Below, piece after piece: positions 15,866 to 23,895 of a stretch of 23,923 nt of DNA; position 1 is the first letter of the stretch, and every line of letters starts with the position of its first letter. The DNA comes from JBAXGW01 sp037139195 (GTDB taxonomy: Bacteria > Bacteroidota > Bacteroidia > Bacteroidales > JAHJDW01), in contig JBAXGW010000064.1 in the NCBI GenBank assembly GCA_037139195.1, positions 1-23,923 of the forward strand. Reading direction: 5' to 3'. The position numbers and the translations under genes were made by a program. The notes under the pieces are model-generated. The model worked only from the letters and a program-made list of their open reading frames with translations, had not been told where the DNA came from and searched no databases.

Positions 15866-16285
15866 ATGAGATTTCCATTTTACAAAGTGTTTGCAGTAAT
15901 AGCAATTTTATTTTTTTCATTCCAATTACTATCAAACATTTTCTTCTTGCAATATCTTTCTAGCAATGATGAATCATTGAAATCAGATATTCTAATAAAA
16001 ATGATTACAGTTGCAAAATTAGGGGGTTCAATTTTTGTAACTTCCAATATACTTATATCAACCTTTGCAATTATATCAATATTATTTATAAATAAAAATT
16101 GTTTTATCGGATCTATAATATATTCATTATTGGCTTTAACAAGTGTTATTTTGCCAAAAATTTATCTTTCTTTTGCTTTTAATTTTACAGATTTCTTGCT
16201 GTTTTATACTGTTTCCACTTCAATTATCGCTTTAACTATTATCCTTGCATGGGTAAATTTCTTTAACAACAAGAAGCAAGCTTAA
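15866..16285 (+). CDS. Small polytopic membrane protein, unknown function
   Basis: A 139-residue protein with about four hydrophobic helices (roughly residues 7-29, 46-71, 77-98 and 105-134) and few charged residues, ending FFNNKKQA. Basic residues at both ends suggest both termini are cytoplasmic. I recognise no family. It starts 38 bases after the tRNA-Leu gene on the same strand with no clear promoter between, so it may be expressed by readthrough from the tRNA promoter. Its stop lies 14 bases from the stop of the convergent beta-mannosidase gene, and I see no hairpin terminator between them. Confidence 0.65.
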   Translation: MRFPFYKVFAVIAILFFSFQLLSNIFFLQYLSSNDESLKSDILIKMITVAKLGGSIFVTSNILISTFAIISILFINKNCFIGSIIYSLLALTSVILPKIYLSFAFNFTDFLLFYTVSTSIIALTIILAWVNFFNNKKQA

Positions 16286-16299
16286 TAATAAAATTTCAC

Positions 16300-18828
16300 C
16301 TATTTTTTAAAATCATTTAAATATATGCTCTCGAAAACGGGGCTAATTGTTTCTTTTGTTTTAAACACAATAATCTTCTCTTGATTTGGCAACAAATCAA
16401 AATAATTATCAGACAAAACACCTTTAATGCTAGACATCAAGCAATAATCTTTAACTAGAGTTTTGGATTTTAGTTTAATAAAATATTCTCCTGTCTTCAA
16501 TTTTTCTATTTGCATAAACGGCTTTGCTTCGGGCAAAACTAAATTTTTTGGATAACAAAAGAAATAATTATTTTCTGAAATTATAGAATCTTCCTCCAAA
16601 AGTTCCATTTGCAAAAAAGTAGATGCACTATCATTTTGCTTGAAATTTTCATTGTATTTGTATTCAATTTTTGCAACTCCATTCGCCGAAACATCAACAG
16701 ATTCTTGCTTTTGCCAAATAACAATCCCCTTAAAATTCATCAATTTCAAATTAAGCTTACCATTAAATGCTCTCAATTTGTCAGAAATGATAGATACTAT
16801 TAACTTGTCATTATTCTTTTCGGCGCAAATTAATACATGAGAATAGCTTCTTTTTACTTGATAGTTTAATGCTTTAGGTTGCAAATAATAATCTATACTC
16901 GACCATGATATTGAAGGCCAACAATCATTTAGTTGCCAATACAGTGTACCCATACAATAAGGCTTATTACTACGGTGCGCTTCTATTGCAATTTTAATTC
17001 CATACGACTGTGTAAGTTGGCTTAAATAAATTGAATGAACCAAATTAGAAGATTCGGGGAAATACCATTTTTGATATTGGTTAATAGTTTCAAATCCAGA
17101 AGCATGCTTTTGATGCGAACGCATAGCAGCTGAATTAATATTCATTTGATCTTTAGGCAAAAACCTATTTATTGTCATAAAATCTGGCATTGCTTGAAAG
17201 CCATATTCACTAGCAAATCTACCCACTTTTGTTTTGTAGGTTTCGAAAGGTGCCATTCCCCACCAAACTCCCCAATAGTGCGAATCTCCATTTTTATAAC
17301 TATCAGCCCTACCCCAGCCTATTTTTGGCGATGATGAAACATAAGAATGCTGATTGTCATATAATGAAACCATATCAGGTAATAGTTTTTCAAATATAGC
17401 TTGGTAACCATGCCAAATAGTTGCAGAATCGCTTGCATTCCATTTATATTGTTTTTGCCAACCCCAATTATGCCAAGCTTCATTCATTTCGTTATTTCCG
17501 CACCACAAAGCTAAACTAGCATGGTTTCTTATTCGTTTTATATTGTCTATAGCTTCATGTTTAACATTATCAACAAAAGCACTATCCCAAGGATAAAGCG
17601 AACAAGCAAACATAAAATCCTGCCAAACTAAAATTCCATATTTATCGCATAAATCGTAAAAAGAATTATCTTCATAAATACCACCACCCCAAACTCTTAG
17701 CATATTCATATTGGAAGAAACAACCATTTTCAATATTGAATCTTTTTTTGCAAGCGTAGTACTTGGCAAAAACGCATCCATTGGAATATAATTTGCACCT
17801 TTCATAAATATTGGCGAGCCATTTACTTCAAAATAAAATGCAGATCCAATACTATCCTTGGGTTGCATTAGTTTAACTGTTCGAACACCCAGTTTATGAA
17901 GACTTTTTTCTGAGTTTTTTCCATTATTCACTTCTAATTCTACATCATACAAATACGATTCTCCATAACCATTTGGCCACCATAGTTTTGGGTCCTCAAT
18001 ATTAAATGGAATTGTAATTTCATCTTTTGCTTTAGAATTAATATTTACCAACTCTTTACCATTGACTTTAAGAATATAATTCAATGATTTATTGCTTGTT
18101 GAATTAATATTAACTTTCAAATTGTATGATGCTTTGGCTTCATCTAATTTCACTAATTCAAAATACAAATCATTAATTTTAAAATCGCTCCATGCTTGAA
18201 TATATACTGGTCGCCAAATACCACAAGTAACAAAGCGAGGACCCCAATCCCAACCATATTGGCACGGTGCTTTTCGAGTAAAAACACTAGTTTTTACTTC
18301 ACCTCTATCATTTCCAGCAGGCAATTCAACAGAATATTTCTTAACATCAGCTATTGCATAATTATAGGCTGAATGAAAATATATAATAAGTTCATTCTTG
18401 CCTTTTTTAAGTAATGGTTTAATATCGAATTTCCATGTTCGATACATATTATTTGTAGATGCAAGTTTCACTTTATTAACATACACATCTGCGTATGTAT
18501 CTAGACCTTCAAATACAAGCTCAAGATGCTGTGATTTATATTGTTCATCACTAACAATAAATTCGGATTTATATTCCCAGTCTTCTTTTTCTATCCACTG
18601 CAACTTTTGTTCATTTGTAGAATAAAAGGGATCCTCGATTACTTTATTTTTTAACAAATCTGTATGAACAGTACCAGGAACAACTGCTGGGAACCATTTA
18701 ACATCATTAGCAGATGCTTTACGAAAATAAAAATTATCAACACTAATTTTATCAATATTTTGTGCTTTCGAAAATATTGGAAGTGCAAATAAACAATAAA
18801 AAATAATTTTACAATTCTTCAAGTACAT
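16300..18828 (-). CDS. Beta-mannosidase, glycoside hydrolase family 2
   Basis: A retaining exo-beta-mannosidase that removes terminal beta-linked mannose, as in the N-glycan core or mannan oligosaccharides. From the ATG at 18828 the protein is 842 residues; the TTG three bases earlier is less likely. A signal peptide ending IFSKAQ predicts periplasmic export. A sugar-binding jelly-roll domain comes first (WFPAVVPGTVHTDLL near 46-60), then an Ig-like domain and the TIM barrel with LRVWGGGIYEDNSFYDLCDKYG. Catalytic residues are the acid/base in CGNNE (Glu447) and the nucleophile in ASEYGFQ (Glu541). GTLYWQLNDCWPSISWSS is typical of beta-mannosidases. The start overlaps the end of cutC by 20 bases, indicating translational coupling in a GH20-CutC-GH2 operon. 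Confidence 0.95.
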   Translation of the reverse strand: MYLKNCKIIFYCLFALPIFSKAQNIDKISVDNFYFRKASANDVKWFPAVVPGTVHTDLLKNKVIEDPFYSTNEQKLQWIEKEDWEYKSEFIVSDEQYKSQHLELVFEGLDTYADVYVNKVKLASTNNMYRTWKFDIKPLLKKGKNELIIYFHSAYNYAIADVKKYSVELPAGNDRGEVKTSVFTRKAPCQYGWDWGPRFVTCGIWRPVYIQAWSDFKINDLYFELVKLDEAKASYNLKVNINSTSNKSLNYILKVNGKELVNINSKAKDEITIPFNIEDPKLWWPNGYGESYLYDVELEVNNGKNSEKSLHKLGVRTVKLMQPKDSIGSAFYFEVNGSPIFMKGANYIPMDAFLPSTTLAKKDSILKMVVSSNMNMLRVWGGGIYEDNSFYDLCDKYGILVWQDFMFACSLYPWDSAFVDNVKHEAIDNIKRIRNHASLALWCGNNEMNEAWHNWGWQKQYKWNASDSATIWHGYQAIFEKLLPDMVSLYDNQHSYVSSSPKIGWGRADSYKNGDSHYWGVWWGMAPFETYKTKVGRFASEYGFQAMPDFMTINRFLPKDQMNINSAAMRSHQKHASGFETINQYQKWYFPESSNLVHSIYLSQLTQSYGIKIAIEAHRSNKPYCMGTLYWQLNDCWPSISWSSIDYYLQPKALNYQVKRSYSHVLICAEKNNDKLIVSIISDKLRAFNGKLNLKLMNFKGIVIWQKQESVDVSANGVAKIEYKYNENFKQNDSASTFLQMELLEEDSIISENNYFFCYPKNLVLPEAKPFMQIEKLKTGEYFIKLKSKTLVKDYCLMSSIKGVLSDNYFDLLPNQEKIIVFKTKETISPVFESIYLNDFKK

Positions 18829-19567
18829 CAACTAAACGTTTAATTTGTTCGTATCCCGATTCTAAATGAGTATATTCGCTTTGCAATGCCTCTGTTCCCA
18901 TGTAAGCATTTTCGTTTCTATATAGCATTTTACTAAATACTTTAGTTTTTCCAGATGCATGAAATTCAGTTGCTTTAGTTTCTTTAGCTATAATTGCAAT
19001 ATTTTCGTCTGTTATTCCAGCACCTGGCATAATTATTATGCGCTCATCTGCTTTTTTTACTAGAAATTTCAATTGATTAATTGTGTTAATCGCAGAAACG
19101 CCACCTCCTGAAGTTAGTATTCTAACACAACCCAATGAAATTAAATCTTCTAGTGCTTCGCCAAAATTATCACACATATCGAATGCTCGATGAAAAGTAA
19201 TTGGCAATGGCTTTGCTAGTTTAACAAGTTCTTTCATTCTTTTCACATCTACTTTCCCACTGGGTAACAATAAACCAATTACAATTCCATTTGCACCAGC
19301 ATTTTTTGCAAAAATAATATCTTGTTTTATCACTTCGAATTCAGCAGCTGAATAAAAAAAATCGCCTGCTCTTGGACGAATTAAAACATTTATATCTATT
19401 TTTAAAAGCTCACGAGCTTGCTTAATCAAGCCAAACGAAGGAGTTAGACCTCCTTCAGAAAGAGCACTGCAAAGTTCAATTCTTACAGCACCAGCCTTTT
19501 GAGCATTTATAGCTGATTCTATTGATGCCGCACATACCTCTAACAAATATTTATTTTGCTTCTTCAT
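18809..19567 (-). CDS. cutC: CutC family protein
   Basis: A 252-residue cytoplasmic TIM-barrel protein of the CutC family, annotated as copper homeostasis although the biochemical function is unproven. I choose the ATG at 19567 (MKKQNKYLLEVC): an earlier in-frame start at 19657 would add 30 residues lying inside the hexosaminidase gene and foreign to the family. The family marks are clear: LLEVCAASIESAINAQKAGA with RIELCSALSEGGLTPS, NVLIRPRAGDFFYS, PITFHRAFDMC, ILTSGGG and IMPGAGI. It overlaps the hexosaminidase gene by 17 bases and the beta-mannosidase gene by 20, a compact layout implying coupled translation. Context points to a glycan-related role rather than copper; that is inference. Confidence 0.94.
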   Translation of the reverse strand: MKKQNKYLLEVCAASIESAINAQKAGAVRIELCSALSEGGLTPSFGLIKQARELLKIDINVLIRPRAGDFFYSAAEFEVIKQDIIFAKNAGANGIVIGLLLPSGKVDVKRMKELVKLAKPLPITFHRAFDMCDNFGEALEDLISLGCVRILTSGGGVSAINTINQLKFLVKKADERIIIMPGAGITDENIAIIAKETKATEFHASGKTKVFSKMLYRNENAYMGTEALQSEYTHLESGYEQIKRLVDVLEEL

Positions 19568-21566
19568 AGTATTTAAGCATTTTTTTAAATTCTTTAATAA
19601 AACCAATTTCAAGCTCTGCAACAGGTTTTGACAAGAGTTCTGTTTTAAATTTCGCACCTTTAAGCCATTCTTCGTCTTTGGTATTATTAGAAATTTTTGT
19701 AATCAAACTAGAATACAATTCTAATGCATCTTTTAAATTCGAAAAATATTGGTTATAGGGCAATAAATTAGGGTATTCGTTAATTTTGAATAATAAATTT
19801 TCTAAACTTTGCTTTTTATCATTGATAAGCTTTTGCGAGTATAAAATAATTTGATTATCCTTTGATTTTAAATATTGTTCATTATTGATAAACATAGCAA
19901 TAGCAAATTTTGAATCAGGAAAAGCAATATCAGGCAATTGACAGAAAGGAATATCTGTAGAATAAGGCTTAAAAGATTGGCGAGTATATACTTCAGAAGG
20001 CTCTATCATCTCAAGCACTGAAGCAAAATCTTCATCCGATTTTCCTCCAAGAAATCGACGAGTTAGCATTTCTTGATTCTTAATATATGATACGCCCAAT
20101 TCTTCTAACAAAATATTGATTTTTTCTAATCTAAAATACATATCAACAGGGTCTTTCACACTTTCTGCCGACCACAACCGCTCTGCAATAGCCGCTGTAC
20201 GAGGCCATATTCTAGAATCGATTGTTTCATCTGTTACTAACTCACTCCACATCGTTGCTTCACCCCCTAAAATAATTTTTTTTTGCTCGTCATTTAGCTC
20301 AATATCAGAAGGCAATGGGTCGTTCTGATAATGAAACCAAGTCGGCTGGTTCAAATCGATATAATAGTTGTTTGACAAAATTGATGGAATACCTTGTTTT
20401 GCTGCATTAATCATGGCATCTTTTCCTCTCCACGACTGAATTAAAATGTCTTTTGGTAATTGAGGCGACATTATCTCGTCCCAACCAATCATTTTTTTCC
20501 CATTCTTATTCAATATTTTATATAATTTTTGATTGAAATAAGCCTGCAAGCCATGATTTCCATCTAGTTTTTTATCTTTAATAAACTGCTGAATAACAGG
20601 ATTATGATTCCACTGATTTCCATTATTTTCATCACCACCAATATGCATATAAGCATCAGGGAAAAGAGTACACATTTCTTTGAAAAAAGTTTCAAAAAAA
20701 GGATATATTTTTTCATTTGCAGGATTAAAAGTTGGATCGAAAACACCAAATTTTTTCTCAATAACATAAGGTCCAGAAGCACTAGCAAATTCAGGAAAAG
20801 CAACAAACCAAGCAGTTGAATGTCCTGGCAAATCAAATTCGGGAACAACACGAATCCCTCTGTCATCCGCGTATTTTATAATCTCCTTAACTTCTTGTTG
20901 AGTAAAATATTTGCCATTACTTCCTAACTCATGAAGTTTTGGAAACTTTTTTGATTCAATTCTAAAACCTTGATCTTCGCTTAAATGTAAATGCAGAACA
21001 TTCATTTTCAATGCTGCCATAGCATCAAGATTTTTTAAAACCACATCTTTTGATATAAAATGTCGGCATACATCAATCATTAATCCACGCCACTGAAAAC
21101 GTGGAGAGTCTTCTATTTCACAAGCTTTAAAATAAAATTGTCCATTTTCAACAATAATTAGCTGCAATAAAGTCTCTAAAGCTCTTATTGCTCCAATATC
21201 TGTATTGCTATTTATTATAACGCCTTTATTAGAAACCGAAAGCTGATACGATTCATCCATACCAAGTTTCACTTCAGCTATTGATTTTGAATTTATTTTT
21301 AGTTTACCTACAACTTGAATTTCTTTTTTGAAATATTTTAATACTCTACCGTCTAAGCGCATATTAAAACGTTCAATTGCACCTTTAAGTCGAAGCATTG
21401 AAGTATTTGAAAATGAAATACTAAACGATGAATCAATTTTAAAATCATTTGTTTTCCATTCCAACTTTTGCGGAATAGGCATCAAAACAGGCTTGTTGTC
21501 ATAACTACTTGATAGCAAGCTGATTGAAATAAATATTAAAACTATTAAAAAAACTAATTTCTTCAT
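19551..21566 (-). CDS. Beta-N-acetylhexosaminidase, glycoside hydrolase family 20
   Basis: An exo-enzyme releasing terminal GlcNAc or GalNAc from glycans by substrate-assisted catalysis. The 671-residue protein begins with a type I signal (MKKLVFLIVLIFISISLLSS), so it is exported. An N-terminal alpha/beta GH20b domain precedes the TIM barrel, which contains FQWRGLMIDVCRHF at 157-170, NVLHLHLSEDQGFRIE at 189-204 and PEFDLPGHS at 242-250. The catalytic pair Asp312-Glu313 sits in MHIGGDENNGNQW. A helical C-terminal part follows from about residue 500. It heads the operon with cutC and the beta-mannosidase. Together the two glycosidases would act on the mannose-GlcNAc core of N-glycans or similar sugars. 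Confidence 0.96.
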   Translation of the reverse strand: MKKLVFLIVLIFISISLLSSSYDNKPVLMPIPQKLEWKTNDFKIDSSFSISFSNTSMLRLKGAIERFNMRLDGRVLKYFKKEIQVVGKLKINSKSIAEVKLGMDESYQLSVSNKGVIINSNTDIGAIRALETLLQLIIVENGQFYFKACEIEDSPRFQWRGLMIDVCRHFISKDVVLKNLDAMAALKMNVLHLHLSEDQGFRIESKKFPKLHELGSNGKYFTQQEVKEIIKYADDRGIRVVPEFDLPGHSTAWFVAFPEFASASGPYVIEKKFGVFDPTFNPANEKIYPFFETFFKEMCTLFPDAYMHIGGDENNGNQWNHNPVIQQFIKDKKLDGNHGLQAYFNQKLYKILNKNGKKMIGWDEIMSPQLPKDILIQSWRGKDAMINAAKQGIPSILSNNYYIDLNQPTWFHYQNDPLPSDIELNDEQKKIILGGEATMWSELVTDETIDSRIWPRTAAIAERLWSAESVKDPVDMYFRLEKINILLEELGVSYIKNQEMLTRRFLGGKSDEDFASVLEMIEPSEVYTRQSFKPYSTDIPFCQLPDIAFPDSKFAIAMFINNEQYLKSKDNQIILYSQKLINDKKQSLENLLFKINEYPNLLPYNQYFSNLKDALELYSSLITKISNNTKDEEWLKGAKFKTELLSKPVAELEIGFIKEFKKMLKYYEEAK

Positions 21567-21589
21567 AATACTAAATCGAATTAATACAG

Positions 21590-21597
21590 CAAAATTA
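21590..21597 (-). promoter_or_regulatory. Possible -7 element for the GH20-CutC-GH2 operon
   Basis: TAATTTTG on the minus strand matches TAnnTTTG, about 24 bases before the GH20 ATG. The nearest TTTG upstream is 26 bases away, longer than the usual 19-21, so the promoter is uncertain. Confidence 0.35.
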
Positions 21598-21699
21598 GTT
21601 TTTTTTTATGAGAAAACATAGTGCAAAAGAAAATCATTAAACGCTTTATCTCAATCGACAGAAACAAATGAAATGGGTTAAATATTAATTACACCTCTA

Positions 21700-22455
21700 T
21701 CATACCTTTAAATTTTTAATACTCTTATTAAACTTATTAAGCTTTTTTTTAGAAATAACAATCATTATAGCAAGAACACAAAACAATATTGCAGAAGAAG
21801 CTATTGTTCCAAAACCTAAGCCTCCTTTTTCTGGTAGTTTTGTAAGTAAATCACCAAAGGTAGCTCCAAATGGCCTTGTTAAAACAAATGCAAGCCAAAA
21901 AAGTATTACATACGAAATTTTAGAATAATAATAAAAAACAACAATTATTAGCAGCAAAGATGCAATCAGCAAAGCTCCGCCTAAGAAACCTAAACCAGAA
22001 TCATCTGCAAGATAGTCGCCTAAAGCTGTTCCAAGAGTATTCGAAATCAAAATGGTTATCCAATAAAATAATTCACCGCGAAACGAACATATATTATTGA
22101 TTGATAAAGTTTTTTCTACTGTTTTCCAAACAATTAATATCAAAAGCAAAAGCACCACCAAAATAAGTGAGCCATAAGCATAACCAAATCCTAGGGTTCT
22201 ATCCATAAAATCTGACATAGTAGTACCCGCTGTGCTTGTAGACAGAATTACAGACCAATAAACAAATGGATTAAATGATTTTGTTGATAGCTGAATTGTT
22301 AATGTAAAAAAAAAAGAACTGAGGAGAATAATTGAACTAAGTGAGTAACCAACATTTAAGGTCATTGAAAGCAAATCGCCTGCGGTTTCTCCTAATGTAG
22401 TAGCACATATTTTCATTATCCAAAATGAAATTGTAATTGCAGGTAGTTTATTCAT
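21700..22455 (-). CDS. Fourfold-repeat membrane protein, COG4705-like
   Basis: A 251-residue polytopic inner-membrane protein of the uncharacterised COG4705 type, recognised from its start (FWIMKICATTLGETAGDLLSMTLN). It consists of four repeats, each a helix beginning near a Trp, then G-x-[TA]-x-[GS]-D, then a glycine-rich turn (NVGY, GFGY, GLGF, GLGF) and a second helix. The motifs are GETAGD, GTTMSD, GTALGD and GATFGD, with Asp at 27, 82, 147 and 202. About eight helices are expected. Four conserved Asp in the membrane suggest cation binding or transport, which is inference. It follows the PepSY-like gene by 53 bases with a strong hairpin between. The extreme C-terminus is Lys-rich and cytoplasmic. 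Confidence 0.78.
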   Translation of the reverse strand: MNKLPAITISFWIMKICATTLGETAGDLLSMTLNVGYSLSSIILLSSFFFTLTIQLSTKSFNPFVYWSVILSTSTAGTTMSDFMDRTLGFGYAYGSLILVVLLLLILIVWKTVEKTLSINNICSFRGELFYWITILISNTLGTALGDYLADDSGLGFLGGALLIASLLLIIVVFYYYSKISYVILFWLAFVLTRPFGATFGDLLTKLPEKGGLGFGTIASSAILFCVLAIMIVISKKKLNKFNKSIKNLKV

Positions 22456-22468
22456 TTATTTAAATTTA

Positions 22469-22495
22469 AGGCAGGCTAAGTAACTTAACCTACCT
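22469..22495 (-). other. Intercistronic RNA hairpin just upstream of the COG4705-like start
   Basis: In the minus-strand RNA AGGUAGGUUAAG (22495-22484) pairs with CUUAGCCUGCCU (22480-22469) over 12 pairs around a three-base loop. Two of the pairs are G-U and become A-C mismatches on the plus strand, so the structure is specific to the minus-strand transcript. It ends 13 bases before the ATG at 22455 and is not followed by a T-run, so regulation or mRNA processing is more likely than plain termination. Confidence 0.6.
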
Positions 22496-22508
22496 ATCTT
22501 TGTTATTA

Positions 22509-22928
22509 TTATAATTTTTTCCCATCAACGGCATAAAGCAATTCTATTATTTTTATGCATTTCTTTATTTCTACTTCATATTTAACGACACCTTTTGAAG
22601 TTTCAATTATAGCAATCTCTTTTATTTTAGCACCTTTATGCAAAGCATTAAATGCAATTTGCACTTTCTCTGGAAGTAAATTAAAAGTTGTTGAATTTTC
22701 TGTTTCCAACCATTCTCCAGTATCGGAATAGTTTGCAGAACAGTTTAAGCCATTCAAAACAAACGACGCTTCATATTCATGAGAATTCTCTTTATTCCAC
22801 TTCACTTTACTTGCATTAGAAAATTTTAGATTAAAAGCTTCAATAACAGCTTTAGGAGTTTCGTTTAATGCAAAACATGTTGCACTGACACTTAATAGTA
22901 TCATAGCAACGAAAAATATTTTTCTCAT
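22509..22928 (-). CDS. PepSY-like (DUF2874) periplasmic protein
   Basis: A 139-residue exported protein. A signal peptide ends ATCFA before LNETPKAVIEAF (cleavage near residue 20). The mature part has the PepSY-like/BLIP-like pattern of the DUF2874 family: an initial helix with VIEAFNLKFSNASKVKW, a beta unit ending in SANYSDTGEWLETE, a second helix LLPEKVQIAFNALHKGAKIKEIAIIE, and a second strand set GVVKYEVEIKK. The repeated helix-then-strands unit is the hallmark. Such proteins are thought to bind peptides or act as inhibitors in the periplasm; the specific target is unknown. It sits between a small exported protein and the COG4705-like membrane protein on one strand, so an operon is likely. 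Confidence 0.85.
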   Translation of the reverse strand: MRKIFFVAMILLSVSATCFALNETPKAVIEAFNLKFSNASKVKWNKENSHEYEASFVLNGLNCSANYSDTGEWLETENSTTFNLLPEKVQIAFNALHKGAKIKEIAIIETSKGVVKYEVEIKKCIKIIELLYAVDGKKL

Positions 22929-22993
22929 TATACTTGATTTAATATTGATAATTAAGAATTATTATTCGCCTATTAAAATCGAAAAAAAAACAA

Positions 22994-23389
22994 TCAAGCA
23001 AAAATTGGTGGTCCGAAAATTTCTGGTTTAAAGTTGGTTGAATATATTTGTTCGAAATAAACTAGAATTTGAATTCTGCATAGAATTGCCTTTTTAAAAA
23101 CAATCTCACATTTATTAATTATTAATAAAATTTGAGCCTGAGCATGGAATGGCCGAGTTGGCGTATTTGGTTTTTGTTCATCTCCTTTACTGTGTTTATC
23201 AAATATATAATCAATATTTATTAAATGGTCTGTGATAAAATCTACCGGCGACATGTCTTTATCTTCATGAAACTTGCAATGTTTATATATTTGAGGCAAA
23301 TCTTTTAAAACAGAAAAATCACCCAATGGGAAAACCAATACTCCTATAGAATAAAATATAACTAAAAAAGCACTTGCTGTTTTTAACAT
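22994..23389 (-). CDS. Small exported protein with C-terminal GPPIFA, unknown function
   Basis: A 131-residue protein with an N-terminal hydrophobic segment (about 4-22) serving as signal or anchor. The central part has HCKFHEDKDMSPVDFITDHLINIDYIFDKHSKGDEQKPNTPTRPFHAQ in two polar blocks, a pattern I recall from small uncharacterised Bacteroidota envelope proteins. A second hydrophobic stretch follows (about 90-112) and the end is PEIFGPPIFA. The His/Asp/Glu content of the middle could bind metal, but nothing proves it. It lies 20 bases after the STAS-like gene and 65 bases before the PepSY-like gene on the same strand. Function unknown. Confidence 0.65.
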   Translation of the reverse strand: MLKTASAFLVIFYSIGVLVFPLGDFSVLKDLPQIYKHCKFHEDKDMSPVDFITDHLINIDYIFDKHSKGDEQKPNTPTRPFHAQAQILLIINKCEIVFKKAILCRIQILVYFEQIYSTNFKPEIFGPPIFA

Positions 23390-23409
23390 TAATAAAGTTA
23401 AATCAATAT

Positions 23410-23895
23410 TTAATTATTAATTGCAATCCATTTTTCAATATTTTCTTTTGAAGTAAATGCAATAGCATCTGGTTCAAAATCGCCAATTCTTTTGTATCTC
23501 AAATTGTATTCATCTTCTTTTACTAAAAAAATAAACCTTTTTATTCCTGATGATTTTAATGGCTGAAAAATATTATTTCTTGTAAAATTAAACATTTCTT
23601 TCTGAATTTCAAATGAAGAATTTAATTTATTGATAATTAAATAGCTAGGAAGTTTATGCAAAAGTAATTCTAACATATAACTCATGGAATATATATATTT
23701 TTCTTTGTTATCAAAATTTTCTTTATCAACAATTAATTCAATATAATCCAATTCTTTATTAACGCAAAAAGTAAGCCCTTTATAATTTAATGTTTCTAAT
23801 GTCATATTTTTATATTTATCACAATATCGCTGAATTAAGTATCGAGCCATTTGCTGAATAAATATAAGAATAAACTGGGTATCCCCTTTACTCAT
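23410..23895 (-). CDS. STAS-like cytosolic protein, unknown function
   Basis: A protein of up to 161 residues with no signal or membrane helix. From Met31 (ATG at 23805) onward it has an alternating pattern like STAS/SpoIIAA-type domains: MTLETLNYKGLTF strands, a helix, LPSYLIINKLNSSF, a long helix QKEMFNFTRNNIFQPLKSSG, a strand IKRFIFLVKED and a final helix FTSKENIEKWIA. The first 30 residues (MSKGDTQFIL to YCDKYKN) do not fit such a domain. An in-frame stop lies directly before the ATG at 23895, so either start is open; Met31 would give 131 residues. It begins the right-hand minus-strand cluster seen in the window. The STAS-like assignment is a weak inference. Confidence 0.6.
   Translation of the reverse strand: MSKGDTQFILIFIQQMARYLIQRYCDKYKNMTLETLNYKGLTFCVNKELDYIELIVDKENFDNKEKYIYSMSYMLELLLHKLPSYLIINKLNSSFEIQKEMFNFTRNNIFQPLKSSGIKRFIFLVKEDEYNLRYKRIGDFEPDAIAFTSKENIEKWIAINN

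Noticed and set aside
18809..19657. Longer CutC reading from 19657
   Set aside because: The extra 30 residues lie inside the GH20 gene and do not resemble the family, while the ATG at 19567 begins exactly at the conserved CutC N-terminus.
20564..20866. Open frame of about 100 codons inside the GH20 gene on the same strand
   Set aside because: It lies wholly within the hexosaminidase catalytic domain in another frame and has a biased Leu/Ile composition typical of a shadow frame.
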